A DNA stretch of 64,000 nt from Hoplostethus atlanticus (lineage: Eukaryota > Chordata > Actinopteri > Trachichthyiformes > Trachichthyidae). Location: NCBI GenBank assembly GCA_034670405.1, contig JAXDDX010000016.1, positions 888,501 to 952,500 on the forward strand, in the 5' to 3' direction. The notes under the pieces were generated by a model, which did not search any database, was not told the origin of the DNA, and saw only the letters and a list, made by a program, of their open reading frames with translations. Shown here one piece after another: positions 37,101 to 49,699 of this stretch (position 1 is the stretch's first letter; each line of letters opens with the position of its first letter). The translations under genes and the position numbers were made by a program.

Positions 37101-39670
37101 CTCCTCCTGGTTTTCAGTGTGTTGGTCCGAATAGTGACAGGTCTCTGAATTTCATTGGCCTCAAGGAAATCAATCAGCTGTAACAAAAGGAAAAAAACAA
37201 AGCAAGCTATGATTTAAGATGTTCTACTTATACACGGAAAAAAAAAAAAGGTTCCAGTCAATCAAATCAACATGCCACCTAAACCATTTTTATCAGTAGT
37301 GGGCCTCACCAACAAGCCACCAGCTCCTCACCGGCCTAGATTTTTGTTTCATTTGTCTTTCCTAATTTCTTGTATGTTGATTCTTACTGTCAACACCAGC
37401 CACCAGGTTAAACTATTTTTTATATGTAAACCAATGTGATTCTAATTCTGGTAAAAGGATGATCATCACAATTTCAATGACAACAGCATGTGGTTCCTTT
37501 AGCACCACAAAACACAAACCTCTGAGAGTGGGAAGATGTCCATTAGTTTCTCAATGAGGAAGTTGTTGTAGCTGTAGTAGGTGCAGAGATCCTTCTTCAG
37601 AAGAGAGATATACTCTGCCCTCTCTTTCCCCTCCTCCCTTTTTGTGGCAAAATTAGAAAGGACATCAATGTTGTCCTTTATTCTTTGGTAGATTGTCTGC
37701 AGGTCTAGAGGCAATATACCTACAAATGAAGAGAATAAGAGAAAGACTTAGTCCACTCAGAACAATTAAATGTTAGTTTGCTCCTACAAATAACAGAAAT
37801 CTGATTTGACAATAAGTCACTCACCCTCTTTCTCCCTCTCCTCTGCCCCAGGCAGCCTGAATGTATCCATTTCATCTATATTGGTTTGTACTGTGTCCTC
37901 CTCATCCACGTCTGTGTCCGCATTCTTCCCCTCCTCTTCATCGTCGTCATCATCTTCATCACTCTCTTGAGCCATGGCGTCCTTTAGTCTTTTCTGTTTC
38001 TTGGCTGCACGCTCAATGGGAAGAAGCTGAACATGGAATAAAAACAAAAAGGTTAGTAGTCTCTTCTAGAAATAATTCAATTAAAGATGTTTTATAGAAA
38101 ATGTTGCTTAACCCTACTAATAACTGCACTTTTACTACATTAACATGCTTCAACTCTCATAAAAATGGCAAGAACCTGCAAAAGTAGTTTTGGTCACAAT
38201 AAAAAAGCCCAACAAAATTCTAGAGTGTTAGTGTATGGATCATAAAACATTACACAAAACACACTGAACCAAACTGCAAACTACAAATCTCCCTAGTTTC
38301 TAAAAGAAATAAAGGACCAACAACAGTAGAATCATCTCACATACTTCCTCTCCATCACTTCCTTCTTCTCCTGCTTCGTCATCACTGCTCTCATCAAGTG
38401 CACCATAGTCATCAACCATATCTTCATCACCGTCGCTTTCATCCACCTCTTCAGTTCCTAATTTTACTCCCTTCTTTCCTTGGTCATTTCCTTCCTCCTC
38501 CTGCTCCTGCTCCTCATCCTCCTCCTCCTCCCACTGACTCTCACTATCATCCTCGCTTCCCGGTTGTTCGATTTTGCGTTTCCTCGTTGCTGGTTTCAAC
38601 CAGTCACTGTTCTCATCGGTGAATCCTTTTGGGAAGAAAAAAGTTGGAACAATAAACACCACAAATGAATTCACTACAGTTTACATTTACACTACAAACT
38701 TACATTCACACAAATGTATTTTTAAGTGATACATCTGTATAATAACATATCAAGAGTGGAGCAAGTGGAGTTGGGAATCTTATCTTAATCTAGTAAAGAT
38801 GTTGTTAAAAGAGACTTCTCTTCTGGTTCATACTGTTTTTTCTTCCCCCTTGAGCTAAACACTCATTGGCTGTAGCCAGGATTGCTGTCAGATTTCAGTC
38901 TTGGACCTACATGAGTGTGAAAAGACTGGGCCCAACACAATTACACGTTTGAATCTTGTCAAGCTCCGACTGGTCTGGGATTGTCAGGATAGCCAAAGCC
39001 GTTCACACTACAGAATCATCTGCGCCGACTGTCAGGCCTGAGTGCCCCCAGCCCCAACTCACCCTCACAGGATGGTCCGGTTGCATTTACAATCCACGGG
39101 GAAAATAATGTAGTGTGACGTAGGCTTTAGTCTCAATGGCTAGCATTAGTAATGTAGAGAGAAAACAACACAACCAGAATGACTGAGACTGATGTGGTTA
39201 CCTTTTGCTGGCTGCGCCTCAGCAACAGCAACAGCTTTGGGCTTTTTATCTTGGACTCTCTTCACCGCTCTGGAAAATGACAACATCAGTGAGAGTGATT
39301 GGGTAATATATATACTACTGGAATATATATATACTATACTGGGGAACAGTGTTGCGTGTTATGTAATCAGGCAGCCTCTTACCTTTTCCTGGCTCTACTT
39401 GACAGGCGTTTTGGTCCAGTTTCCTCTGCAAATGGCAAAAAATTCAACACCTTTATAAAGAAGCCACATGTAGTCGGCGAGAGGTTGATATGGTTGATTT
39501 TACAGTTCAGATTCAAACAGTAACAACATGTCTGAAGATCTGACGGAAAGTGCACCATACTCACCATCTGTTATAAACTTGGCCAACTCGGTCTCTGCTC
39601 CCTTCTGCTTCCTGGCTTTTCTCCCTGGCCCTCGCTTCACCTGGTTGGTGGGATCCAACTTCCTACCCAT
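34141..39670 (-). CDS. nop2: NOP2 28S rRNA cytosine-C5 methyltransferase
   Basis: Nucleolar NSUN-family enzyme (NSUN1, p120) that methylates cytosine in 28S rRNA for 60S assembly. Fifteen coding exons (minus): 39565-39670, 39383-39425, 39202-39269, 38345-38625, 37825-38026, 37520-37719, 37088-37177, 36709-36796, 35858-35998, 35522-35661, 35322-35411, 35096-35218, 34893-34990, 34671-34807, 34141-34580; 748 residues, in frame throughout. The N terminus ([20 protein letters not shown]) is basic, then acidic in exons 4-5. The SAM site is [10 protein letters not shown] (about 394-403). Motif [10 protein letters not shown] has Cys467; motif VI YCTCSI has Cys521, the family's nucleophile position. 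Human has DMCC where this has DMSS. The lysine-rich C-terminal tail is shorter than in human. A non-coding exon ends at donor 40286. Poly(A) signal 33783-33788. Confidence 0.97.
36066..36290. mobile_element. Tc1/mariner-like short element in nop2 intron
   Basis: It starts with CAGTTGTATGCAAAAGTTTG followed by ggcacccctg, an end sequence I recognise from widespread short vertebrate DNA elements. A related motif (gcaaagtttgggcacctc) occurs in the same orientation about 190 bp on. No coding sequence. Family name is uncertain. Confidence 0.6.
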
Positions 39671-40286
39671 GACTTGCAGCTACACGGGTACCCTGAAGAG
39701 AGCTGAATGTACAAAATATCAACATCAGTGTGTATGACTAGAAGTCACTTTTATTCATCATGTTGTATTGCTTTGGCGCTCAACTGACTGGAGCTAGATT
39801 GGCATATTAGGAGGACTTAGCGAAACAAGACATCGTGATGGAGCACAGTGAGGGTACACACTTGAAGTTACAGCACTTTGTAAATTCAACGTCATCACTC
39901 TGATAGTTTTGTTTGGACATGAATGACTGAAATGAATTTAAGCAACCATTCGTCACAAAAATGTCATCCAATGTTAAACTGCCTCAATATGTCATTCACT
40001 AGTTTAACAGCATGGTGTGTCGACAAATCCAGGCAAAGTGACAGCGGCTTTTTGCAGTGGCAGAATAAGTATGACAGAATCAAACATGACACAACGTTTA
40101 CTGTTACAAATTGAATACTAGCTGAGGCAACTCTGCCACCTAACTTAACTAAACTCATGTTAATACAGCAAGCACGCATTGCGTGGTAACGTTACCGAAG
40201 CAAAGCTCCGACTTAGGTCAATAAAATGTACTGTCGTGGCTCCTTGGCCAGCAGTTAAACTAATCGATGTATCTTCCCATACTCAC

Positions 40287-40540
40287 CAATAAATCGATGC
40301 TTATTTGATCCGACTTCTGGCTGTACGGTACAGGACAAAAAATGTGCACGTGAATTACTCTCAACACGTTGCAGTAGTATATCCGGCGCTTCCAATCGAC
40401 GAAGTCGTTGTGGCGTTCATGCGCTTACCCACGCGCGCCCGCACACACTTAGAACTTAGGAGAAAACATGCACGGATGTGAGCACACGCACACTTTTTGA
40501 CGTGACGCAGACATTTTGCGACGGTCTTCAGACAGACAAC
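40287..40540. promoter_or_regulatory. shared nop2/emg1 upstream region
   Basis: The non-coding first exon of nop2 (donor 40281-40286, minus) and the emg1 start codon (40541, plus) face away from each other across about 250 bp. The region holds a canonical E-box CACGTG at 40347-40352 and a TGACG half-site close to emg1. Both genes act in rRNA modification, so a common Myc-type control is plausible, though not shown here. Confidence 0.55.
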
Positions 40541-41736
40541 ATGGAAGCTCGTGGTGGTCAAAAGCGTGGTCTTGAACATTTGGACGAATATGAACCGAAG
40601 CCAGCTAAACACCTCCGCAGCCTCCATGATCGCATGGCAGAAAGGCGGTTGGTTGTCATTCTGGAAGGGGCAACGTTAGAATCAGTGAAGGTAACACTTC
40701 TCCCGCTGTGGTGTGTTTGTATTGTAATGCAAGCTGTGCAGGCTACACTCTGAACCTCCACGGGAAGTGGAGTTGACAATAATATGTATACTATACGAAT
40801 TGACTAGTGTAATATTATAAATTAATCCGAGGTAATCAAGACATATTGCTTTGCTGTTTTGCATTTCCTAGGTCGGCAAAACCTTTGAACTACTAAATTG
40901 TGACCAACATAAAAATATGATCATCAAAAGTGGAAGGGATCCAGGGAAGATTAGGCCAGACATCACACATCAGGTATTTGCTTATTACTTAAACATTACA
41001 TTCTCCAATACTCTATCAGGATCTTAATTTAACCTTTTATCTTTTCTCTCCAGTGTCTGTTAATGTTGATGGACAGTCCACTGAACCGGGCAGGCCTGTT
41101 GCAGGTTTATATCCACACAGAGAAAAATGCCTTGATAGAAATCAACCCACAGACGCGCATTCCAAGAACCTTCAGTCGCTTCTGTGGCCTCATGGGTAAA
41201 TATGCGTCTCTCCCACTTCTGCTGTGTTTGCCATGTACATATGTTTGGTTGGTCTTTGAGAAAGTACACAAAACTGCAAGTTCAATTCCTATTCCATCTC
41301 TGATCTCTCCCCCTCCTTCTTCCCTTCTAGTTCAGCTGTTGCACAAGCTGAGTGTTAGGGCAGCTGATGGTCCACAGCGACTTCTAAAGATGATAAGGAA
41401 CCCAGTGTCTGACCACCTGCCTCCTGGCTGCCCCCGCATCTGCACCTCCTTCTCTGCAGGAGAGGCCGTCTGCCCTCGGTCTGTGGTGCCTGAGGAGGGA
41501 CCTGCAGCAGTGGTGGTCGGAGCATTCGCGCATGGAGCGGTGAGGACTGGCTCTAGATGGTGGCTGTTCACTCTCTTCAATGTCAGGCATCTGTTGTTAA
41601 TCTCTCTGTCTGTCTTTACTAGGTGAATGTGGACTACACAGAGAAGACGGTGTCCATCAGTAACTACCCCCTCTCTGGAGCACTGACCTGTGCCAAGATG
41701 TGCTCCGCCTTTGAGGAGGTCTGGGGTGTGTTGTGA
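40541..41736 (+). CDS. emg1: EMG1 18S rRNA N1-pseudouridine methyltransferase
   Basis: SPOUT-class (Nep1) enzyme that methylates N1 of a hypermodified pseudouridine in 18S rRNA and is needed for 40S assembly in the nucleolus. Five coding exons (plus): 40541-40690, 40872-40973, 41054-41195, 41331-41539, 41623-41736; 238 residues, close to the human length, all GT-AG and in frame. Visible family blocks are [17 protein letters not shown] (with the Asp mutated in human Bowen-Conradi syndrome, here intact at about 91), [26 protein letters not shown] and [17 protein letters not shown] in the knotted C-terminal SAM site. The N-terminal 35 residues are variable and charged. An ATTAAA at 42091-42096 may be the poly(A) signal. 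It converges with the H1 gene downstream. Confidence 0.97.
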
Positions 41737-42410
41737 CGAAGTGGGAATAAGCTACGGATGCTGATTCAGCAGAGAAAGCAGACCACATGGACATAGTTTT
41801 TTATATGAACTAAGAATGGATTGAATGGAATGACATTGCACAAAATGTCCAGTTCGCCAGTGATGGCATGAGGACAAAGGATATGTATCCTGTTCATCGT
41901 CGGTGTTAATATATACCGAGAGTGGCGATCTTTGGGCATACTGTCTACAGTGCTGTGACCTATCTGCCTTATTGCTCTGCACCATCTGGAATACATGTAG
42001 AATCTGTGCCTAGTATTTCCTTTCCCAATGCAGAGGCATGGTTTTTGTACCAATTACTGAACGTTGTAATATGGATCAATATACAGTTACATTAAATTGT
42101 ATGTTATGAGTAATGAGTGACTTTTTTTCTCTATACAGATTGAGTAGAGCTGACAAAAGGAAATGGCATTACAACACACTGGAGGAAAAGTCTTATCTTA
42201 ACATTACAAATATAATCGTACAAAATCGAGTAAAATACAGGCTAAATGAGAGATGGATTCAAATAAAAATGATACTATATTCAAGTTACCATAAGCAAAT
42301 GTATTTTCAACAACCTATTGCACGCTAAAAGACAATATTGCATTTGGGGTACATGTGGTTTGGCTCTATTACTACAGGCCTTTCACAAATCAGTCCATAC
42401 ACCAATTCTG

Positions 42411-44138
42411 TTAGTAAGCATTTGTCTTGGCAGCCCTAGGATGCTGTGTTCTTGTTCTCACTTTGGATGGTAGAATTTTAGGGCGCTTGGTCCCTTTGGG
42501 TTGTTGTCCTTTCTGGGGAGATTTCAGTACATGCAGGTTTTGTTTTGGTCCATCTCCCCTAGCCCTTTGAGCCTTCCCCACTGCCTTTCCATCCTGCGCC
42601 ACTCGTTTTGTTGCCTTCGTTGCAGGTTTGGGTTTCTTGCCTGCTGGCTTAGGTGCTCTACTTCTTGGTTTGGGTTTCTTGCCTGCTGGCTTAGGTGCTC
42701 TACTTCTTGGTTTGGGTGTCTTGCCTGCTGGCTTTGGTGATTTGCTTCCTGGTTTGGGAGACTTGCTGGCTTGGTTAGCTGACTTTCTAGCTGGTTTCGG
42801 GGACTTGCTGGCTGGTATTCCTGCTTTCCGACCTGCTCCTGTGGGCTTTGACGTTTTCATGGCTCTTGTCCTCACTCTCTTCCCTTCTGTCAGTTTCTTG
42901 TTTTATAGAAAATAAAGAATTAAAATGACATGGGGTACATGATAGACATGCTATTTCAAGCTAGTAGTGAACCTAACTGATGACAAATTTACAGGTGTAC
43001 ATGCAATATTGAGGCAAAGGCTCTCTACCTTCTTGTTGATTTTGAATGCTCCAGATGTCCCAGCTGTGGTTTGCAACAGTGTCTCTTTTTTAACCAGCCC
43101 TTTCATCACCACGTTCACCCTGCTGTTGTTCTTGGTGACATCGTAGCCTCCGGCAGCCAGGGCCTGCTTGAGCTCTGCCATGGAGATGCCACCGCGGTGT
43201 TTGCACTGTGAGACCACACGGAGTATGAGCTGGGAGACCCGAGCCACGGCTGGCTTTGCGCCATTAGTCTTGGGTGATTTTGCAGCCTCGGCCTGCGTCT
43301 GATACTTGAAGAGGCGAACTGGAGTCTCTGATGGATTAAGACAATAGGATGAGAATGGGATGCATCAATCCACTAATGCATAAAAATACAGAATCTTGCT
43401 CCCTTCATGATAGGCTATTAGAAGTTATTATTTTAGGTGTCAGTTATTGTTAAGTAATACCCATTTTCCACAATAAAGTTTTATTGAATAACATCTTAAG
43501 TGTATTCAAGATGGTTGTTTGTGAACATTGGCAACATCTCCCGTCAGTCTCCCACCAAAGTGCAGTAACAATGGATATTTTTCTTATTTATAACGTATAA
43601 CCCTACTAAAACATGAAACCAATGTATCCAGGTAAGCATTTTATGAATTCAACATGTTGGTAACAAACTCTGTGCTTCGGGTTTTAACATCAGTAAATTC
43701 AGGTTATGACAAGAGTAGTTTTCTAGTTTCTAGCTAGCTTAACTTTAGGAGATGTACGGAAAATACTGATTGGTTTGCCCTGAGCCATAAGAAAAATAAA
43801 ACGAAATAAAAAGTGGTTATCTCAGCTGCTTGGTTAATGTAAGACTACTCACTTGGTAAAGGGACTTTTCCGTTTCCTGTGACCGTTTTCTTGTCCTGAA
43901 TGGCGCGTTTCAGGAGCCGACCCAGCCGTTTCGCCCCTGCTTTCCCCAGGCCTTTTCCTCCCGAGGCTTTAGCAGCTCTGCCCACCCGTTTCACCGGCTT
44001 CACGGGTGTGCTTTTAAGCGATTTAACTTTGCTTTTGGCGTTTCCCTGTGCGCTCCTGGTTGTGGTTCTCTTTGGTCCGATATTGACTTTTTTCTTACCC
44101 TCTTCTCGGTTAATCGTTTTCTTGGCTTTTCTTGCCAT
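42411..44138 (-). CDS. linker histone H1 variant with introns
   Basis: Chromatin linker histone. Three coding exons (minus): 43853-44138, 43029-43327 and 42411-42896; phases agree and give 356 residues, much longer than somatic H1 (about 200). Exon 1 is a very basic N-terminal arm (MARKAKKTINREEGKKK). Exon 2 carries the winged-helix globular domain at about residues 120-195, with QLILRVVSQCKHRGGISMAE, GGYDVTKNNSRVN and GAFKINKK. Exon 3 is a lysine/proline-rich tail with many SPKP and APKP steps and a 14-residue repeat. Replication-dependent H1 genes lack introns, so this is a special variant, perhaps germ-line or oocyte type (H1M/H1-8-like), although the globular domain reads closer to canonical H1. 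I leave the symbol blank for that reason. Confidence 0.9.
42625..42737 (-). repeat. 42-bp coding tandem repeat in the H1 tail
   Basis: Two full copies (42625-42666, 42667-42708) and a partial third encode a 14-residue unit of the type KKPKPRSRAPKPAG. The repeat lengthens the basic tail in frame and is likely to vary in copy number. Confidence 0.9.
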
Positions 44139-44766
44139 TGTCTCGCTTTGTTTCTTTCTTTCTTCGCTGAGGCTTTTAGTTATATCTTTTAGTTATATCT
44201 CAAGAAGAAAGTTGAAGTATTGCGTGAAAAATTGGATAAACAAAAGTGACTTAGGTTAAGTATATCCGACGTTGTTGTTATTTTCTGAAAAATAACAATT
44301 CTGGAGATACTTTAAAAACTTGTTCCAGAACTACAATGTAACTGATGATTGGTGAGCAATATCTCCTGCCTGTTATCCATGAAAAACCTGAAAAAAAACA
44401 TTTTCTGCAGCTCAATTTATAGCTAAATGAACTATGTCCTCATCTAACTTCAGACATAAGAGGGTAAAAATAAAAAATAGGAAAAAAATACCTTTTTAAA
44501 TGTTCATTTTATTTATGGAAATACCAAACAGATAGTATAATTAGTAGGACAGTATGCACATCAGTGTTACTTATAATCCCTTTTATTTATCGGCTTGAAC
44601 ACTGAATAACATAATTTAACATAGCATAACAGATACACTGACCGTGTACATTGATATATTTGTAATATTACAGAACTTTCTTTGTAACAATAATCTGACA
44701 ACACTAACAACGTGTCCAAAAAAATTCATTGGCAAAAAATGCTGCTGGTCATTAAGAAGCTTATAT

Positions 44767-47700
44767 TCAGCATGTAGGTAATAAGTGCTGCTGGGTTTTA
44801 TTGGGGCACTCCAGGGTTGTAGGACACAGGTCAGATTTGGCACAGATGACCTTAACCAAGAAGGAAGGTTCCACGGGCATAAATTCGCGGTACGGGTCAG
44901 AGTCACAGTTAACCTGAAAGATAACACATTTATAGAAATGGAAGCAGTGGTTGAATGGAAGGGAGACGGAAATGCGATGAAAAGTGAGAACTACAGAGCA
45001 TACTTATTGTACTTTAGTACCTGAGAAAAAGAAGTTAGAAACAGACGAGTGTGAGAGAATCCTGAGAGGGAAGTGTCACCTGGATGTTTCTTTAGACTTT
45101 GGTGATAAGCCTGAGAAAGGGCAAGACAAACTGTGGATGAGTTTCACATTGCCATTAAGTACCAAAGGAAAAAAAACCTAAAGACAGCAGAGCAGCAAGT
45201 TCCTATTACTGACCTGTAATGCCATCTGCAGTGCAGAGTACTGCACCCACGTCTCCTGCTGCTGTGCTGCTGAGAGAGAGAGCGCTCTACCTCTCCCTGG
45301 TTTTTCTGTTACAGTGAGGTAATGAGCCCACACACATTCCCCCACAGCTTGCACCGTCTCACTCTGAGAGTGAACTACAACAAGAGAGAGCGCGATTGAT
45401 ATGGTATTGAAAAATACTGAAAATGTCTACAAAGAGTATATGGAGAAAAAAATATTCAGGCCTGTAAACCGGTATATAATTTAGATGATTATTTGTGTAA
45501 TAACGTCATTACCTCATCAAATACAGACAGACAATTTTAAACATTAGTGTGCTGCTGTCTTACTGTCTGGCAGAAGCAGATGGAGGATGTCTTTGGCAAG
45601 AAGGGAACCCAAAACACCGTAATTCATAGCCCTGTTTCAAAAACAAAACCAATGTTGATTTTCTATCCTATGCTTTGTAATGCACTATTAGTATACCATG
45701 AACCAGCAGTGCTCATGAATTCAGTATGCCATTTACCTGGGATAGGTAGGATGGAAGAAAGGAGGGACAAACATTCCCATGGGAAAGATGAGCTCCTTAC
45801 CCAAAATAAACGGTGTGACAGACAAACTAAAGGAAAGGAGCAAAGATTAAGATTAATTTATCCATAATCCACCAATCTTGACTAGAAGCAGCCACTTACA
45901 AGTCAACATCCTCAGTCTGGGTGAAGAGTTTGTTGCGTCTCTTTTGCTGCAGGGACAGTAGCTGGATGTAGTTGGAGAAATAGCTGTGTGTGCTGACTGT
46001 CACCTGAAATCACACAGGTCATCGTATCAGTGATGGGCCTTTGTTTCCAGCTAGTCAGTTTAAGGCCTGAGTTCACATTATTCAGTCCTCCTGGTCCATG
46101 ACGCAGCACAAAGCAGACCTACTGTTTCCAAACTCTCAAAACCGATGCTGACATTCAGAATGTATATAGTCTACCTTGGAAAAAAGCTGGTCAAGTTCAG
46201 CTTCCCCAGGGATCTCAGTTTTAGTCCAAAGTCTTGGAGTTAGAGACTGAACCTAGGGGAAGACAGGCCTTGAAAATCAAATTGTCAACACAGTGCAGTT
46301 TCAAAAAGAAGAGTACAGTAACAGCTTGTGTTTTACTTGTTACCTTATTCATAACAAACTGGCGGGACTCCTGATCACTCCACTTGAGATGAACTAATTT
46401 GGACTTGAAGGAGGAAAGAATATTCTGAATAATATCCTCTGCCTGTTGAACAACAAGAGTCACTTCACTTCACATCAGCGTTATAAATTTCAGTGTAATT
46501 TTCAGTCCACACACCCCCATGTGGTCCCCTCACCTCACTGTGTGCCGTCCTGTCATTGAAAAGGTGTGTGAGGATTGTGTCAAATCCTTTCTCAGTCTCC
46601 AACATGCACCTCTTCCAGCGAGGGGCTACCTGGTGAAAACCCCCAGAATGAACAGCAAACTCAATTTGAAATTGATCTGCTTCAAATAAACCATTTACAG
46701 GACTTCCTGGTCCTACAGAAAGCAGTTCATGATGGTCACTCACCCCATCAGTGTCACCAAGAGCCACAGAAAAAACCCTCTGTGTCTCAGAAAATCTGGA
46801 GTCCAGTGCAGGTATGAAGGTGCGCAGTAGATTGAGGATCATGAACGTATGAAGTGGACCACTGAGGAGAAAAGAATGGGACGTCACAAAGTCAGAGTCA
46901 AAAATGTTGAAACGCTCTATGGCTGTGTTTGATTGTGTGTTGTTTCAGGTCACTTACAGTACCTGCTACTCAATTCATGTTTGTTCAGCCATTTGCCAAT
47001 GATGTGGGACATTTGCACAATGTAGGGTACATTATGCAGAAGGACATGATCCTCTTGGCTGATTGGGTGTGGATGGAAAGCAGTCTGTAGACAGCTCAGC
47101 CAATCAATGGCGGGGGCCTGGTTCTGTGCGCACAATCACATAGAGAAGATTGTGACAGTGGATTCAGACACAGTATCTGCATGTGTGTGTGTGTGTAGTG
47201 CCACAGCCAGAGAGTGTACCTGTAGCTCTTTGATGGTCATGCGTTGGTAGAGCTGGCCCTTCAGCAGACGATAGGACAGCGGGGCAGTAGCCACAGCGAG
47301 CTCAGAGGACAGAGAGATGAACACGCCCACAGGGATGTGGCTGCTGCTGGACGGGGCCCCCAGCAGGGCCAGGTACCTCTGGCACGACGCCAAGAACGGA
47401 CGTAGGGTCTGAATGGAAAGAAACAGAAGGATGATGGGGGAATGCATGGGGAATGTGATGGATGGATATTATTGTGTGCACATAAAGATATCTCCTGAAT
47501 AAATGAGAGTTTGTGTTATACATGAACCTGAGTATTGGCATGAGACTTCTGTGTCCAGCTGTTCCATTCAATCGGGATCAGCAGATCTGGCTGATCAATC
47601 TGTTGACAAACACACCTGAGTTCAAACCATCATTGAGTCCTATTCTTGCCATTGCAGAGCTCCAACCAGCACTAGGACTTATGATTCTCCCTTATGGATA

Positions 47701-49689
47701 CTGGCCTGTATATATTTCCTGGTGGTTCCACGGGCAATTTCATTTGGGTCTTTGCCCACATAGAGGTTAAAGAATGGAAAGGTGGAGTAGTCTCTCATCA
47801 GCAGGCTCAGGGTGGAGTTGAAATCAGTCTGATTCCACTGGTCGGACACTGCCCAGCCCCCCAGCTATACATGGAGAGAGAGGCAGGGGGAAAATAGAGG
47901 CAGAAGAGCAAAAGAGTGGGGCACAGATACAAAAATAAACAAGGCAAAAGTAAACATGTCATCCCCCACGAATGATGCAGCCCCGTTCTTGGCCGATCAG
48001 TAATTGACTGACTGGTTATCAGAACTTGTGACTCGTAATTGTAGTGATAAAATCCCATCAGTGATGTCTGACATATCTCATGTGACAAATGACCAGATCC
48101 CGCCCTCCTGAGTAAATTGTGGGGGACAATACAAAGAACGAACAAATTGAGGAGAGGAGAAAAGGGAACATTGCATTGGAAATCAATGTTTTGGGGTGAT
48201 TTATTAGTCTGATTATCTCACTTTCTGGATGAGCGTGAGGAAGGGCTCTGCTCCAGCAGTCTCTATGGGTCTGGTGTCCAAACAGGAACGGTAGAATCCT
48301 TTGGCCTTCTGCACTGCTGAACTAGTCGACTCGTTGTTTGATTCTGACAGATATAGTATAGAATAAAACACCATTCGCTTTATATTGAGGTGATAGCATT
48401 ACGATTCATACTAAAAACATCATTCCACCCATTCACTAACGTGTATGTATTCCCTAAATACCCCTGGTTGATGTGATTGCAGGTTCATACCCAAAATCTC
48501 CCTGAGATACTGCAGCAGCGCAGTTTTTCTATCCATTATCTTCTCCTCTCTCAGACTTGTGTCCTCTCTCTCCTCATTTCCTCTCCTCTCTGCCCTTTTC
48601 CTCTGACTCTGTGGATGCCCATGGAGGCCCTTGCCTCTTTGTCTCCCCCAGGTGGCTGGTGAGGGTCTGACAGATCCACATGTGAACAAGAAGTAGTCAC
48701 AGGGCTGGGTGAAGGGGTCGACAGACATGGATAGGCGGACTGAGGCCCTCTGACAGGCTGGGGAGATACATGGAGTGACTGAAGGAAAGCGAGAGAAAGA
48801 TTAGATAGAAAGACAAATTCTGAATTCATTGTGTTATGCTGTGTTGCTTCTGTGTCTCTTGCTGTACCATTGCCCGCCTGTTTGATCCTTGTGTTTTCTG
48901 TTCGGAGATTCTGCTGGGTGAAGTAAACCAGGCCCAGAACGGCGGCACAGAGGGAGGACCCCAAGACGAGGAGAAGAAGTCTTCGATGGTTTATCCACAC
49001 AGGCCTGGCTTCCTCACCAGGCTGGGGTTGGGGCTGGAGCTGGGGGTAAGGCTCTGGCTGAGGTTGGGTCTGAGCCTCTAACTGGGATGACAAATAGGGA
49101 TGTTGGGAGAGGGGATGGAGCTGTAGCTGAGACTGGAGCTGGATGTGCTGCTGGGCCTGGCAGACAGCTTGAGGGAGGAGTGGAGGCTGAAGCCCTGTCT
49201 CAGGTTCTGGCTGTGATAATGGCTGGGCTGACGGCTGTGGCTGGAAGTGAGCAAACAAGAATGCAACTGGCTCAACCGAATGCTTTCTTATGTTGGTGTT
49301 GCATTAAAGTTTGTTTATATAGTAGAGATATGCATTATCTCTACTATAATGACAGTTCAATAGAAAAACACATGCTCTAATATCACTGCTTCACTGTGTA
49401 TGTTTTCTGTCTTGCTCTGACTTGACTAGAAAATACTTTTTGGCAACCAACCATGTATGCAGCATAATTTGAACATACTACAGACCTCATTCAATTACTT
49501 GCCAACCACATAATTGCAATAGTGTAATTTTTGTTTAAAGAAAATGCAATGCAATGACTAAAGACATTGCTTTCACTTCAGCCTTGTTGCCATGCAAACA
49601 TGGTCAACACTGCTTCATAACAACCCAGTTTCATAACATGGTCAACTTTCTGAAGATCCTACCTCAAGCTCTACTGGGGTTTCCCTCAT
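44767..49689 (-). CDS. kel: Kell-like M13 family protein, zinc site degenerate
   Basis: Type II membrane protein of the neprilysin (M13) family. Eighteen coding exons (minus): 49663-49689, 48868-49240, 48491-48778, 48222-48343, 47706-47864, 47528-47599, 47220-47408, 46963-47123, 46744-46861, 46534-46629, 46344-46442, 46175-46252, 45900-46003, 45737-45826, 45564-45631, 45214-45374, 45021-45110, 44767-44913; 813 residues, in frame. A Gln/Pro-rich cytoplasmic region (10-88), one membrane segment (97-116) and an M13 ectodomain follow in order. KEL identity rests on APAIDWLSCLQ, LGGW, FPFF, FIPALDSRF and VPPFFHPTYPRAMNYG. The zinc motif HExxH is replaced by KDILH (672-676). Glu722 remains at the third-ligand position but the ENxAD Asp is lost. 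A basic insert lies at about 172-212. The exon 5 donor is GC. Poly(A) signal 44582-44587. Confidence 0.92.
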
Positions 49690-49699
49690 ATTTTTCGTA

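Noticed and set aside
49087-49380. Plus-strand frame opposite kel exon 2
   Set aside because: It is the antisense of the Gln/Pro-rich coding sequence with no splice or family support.
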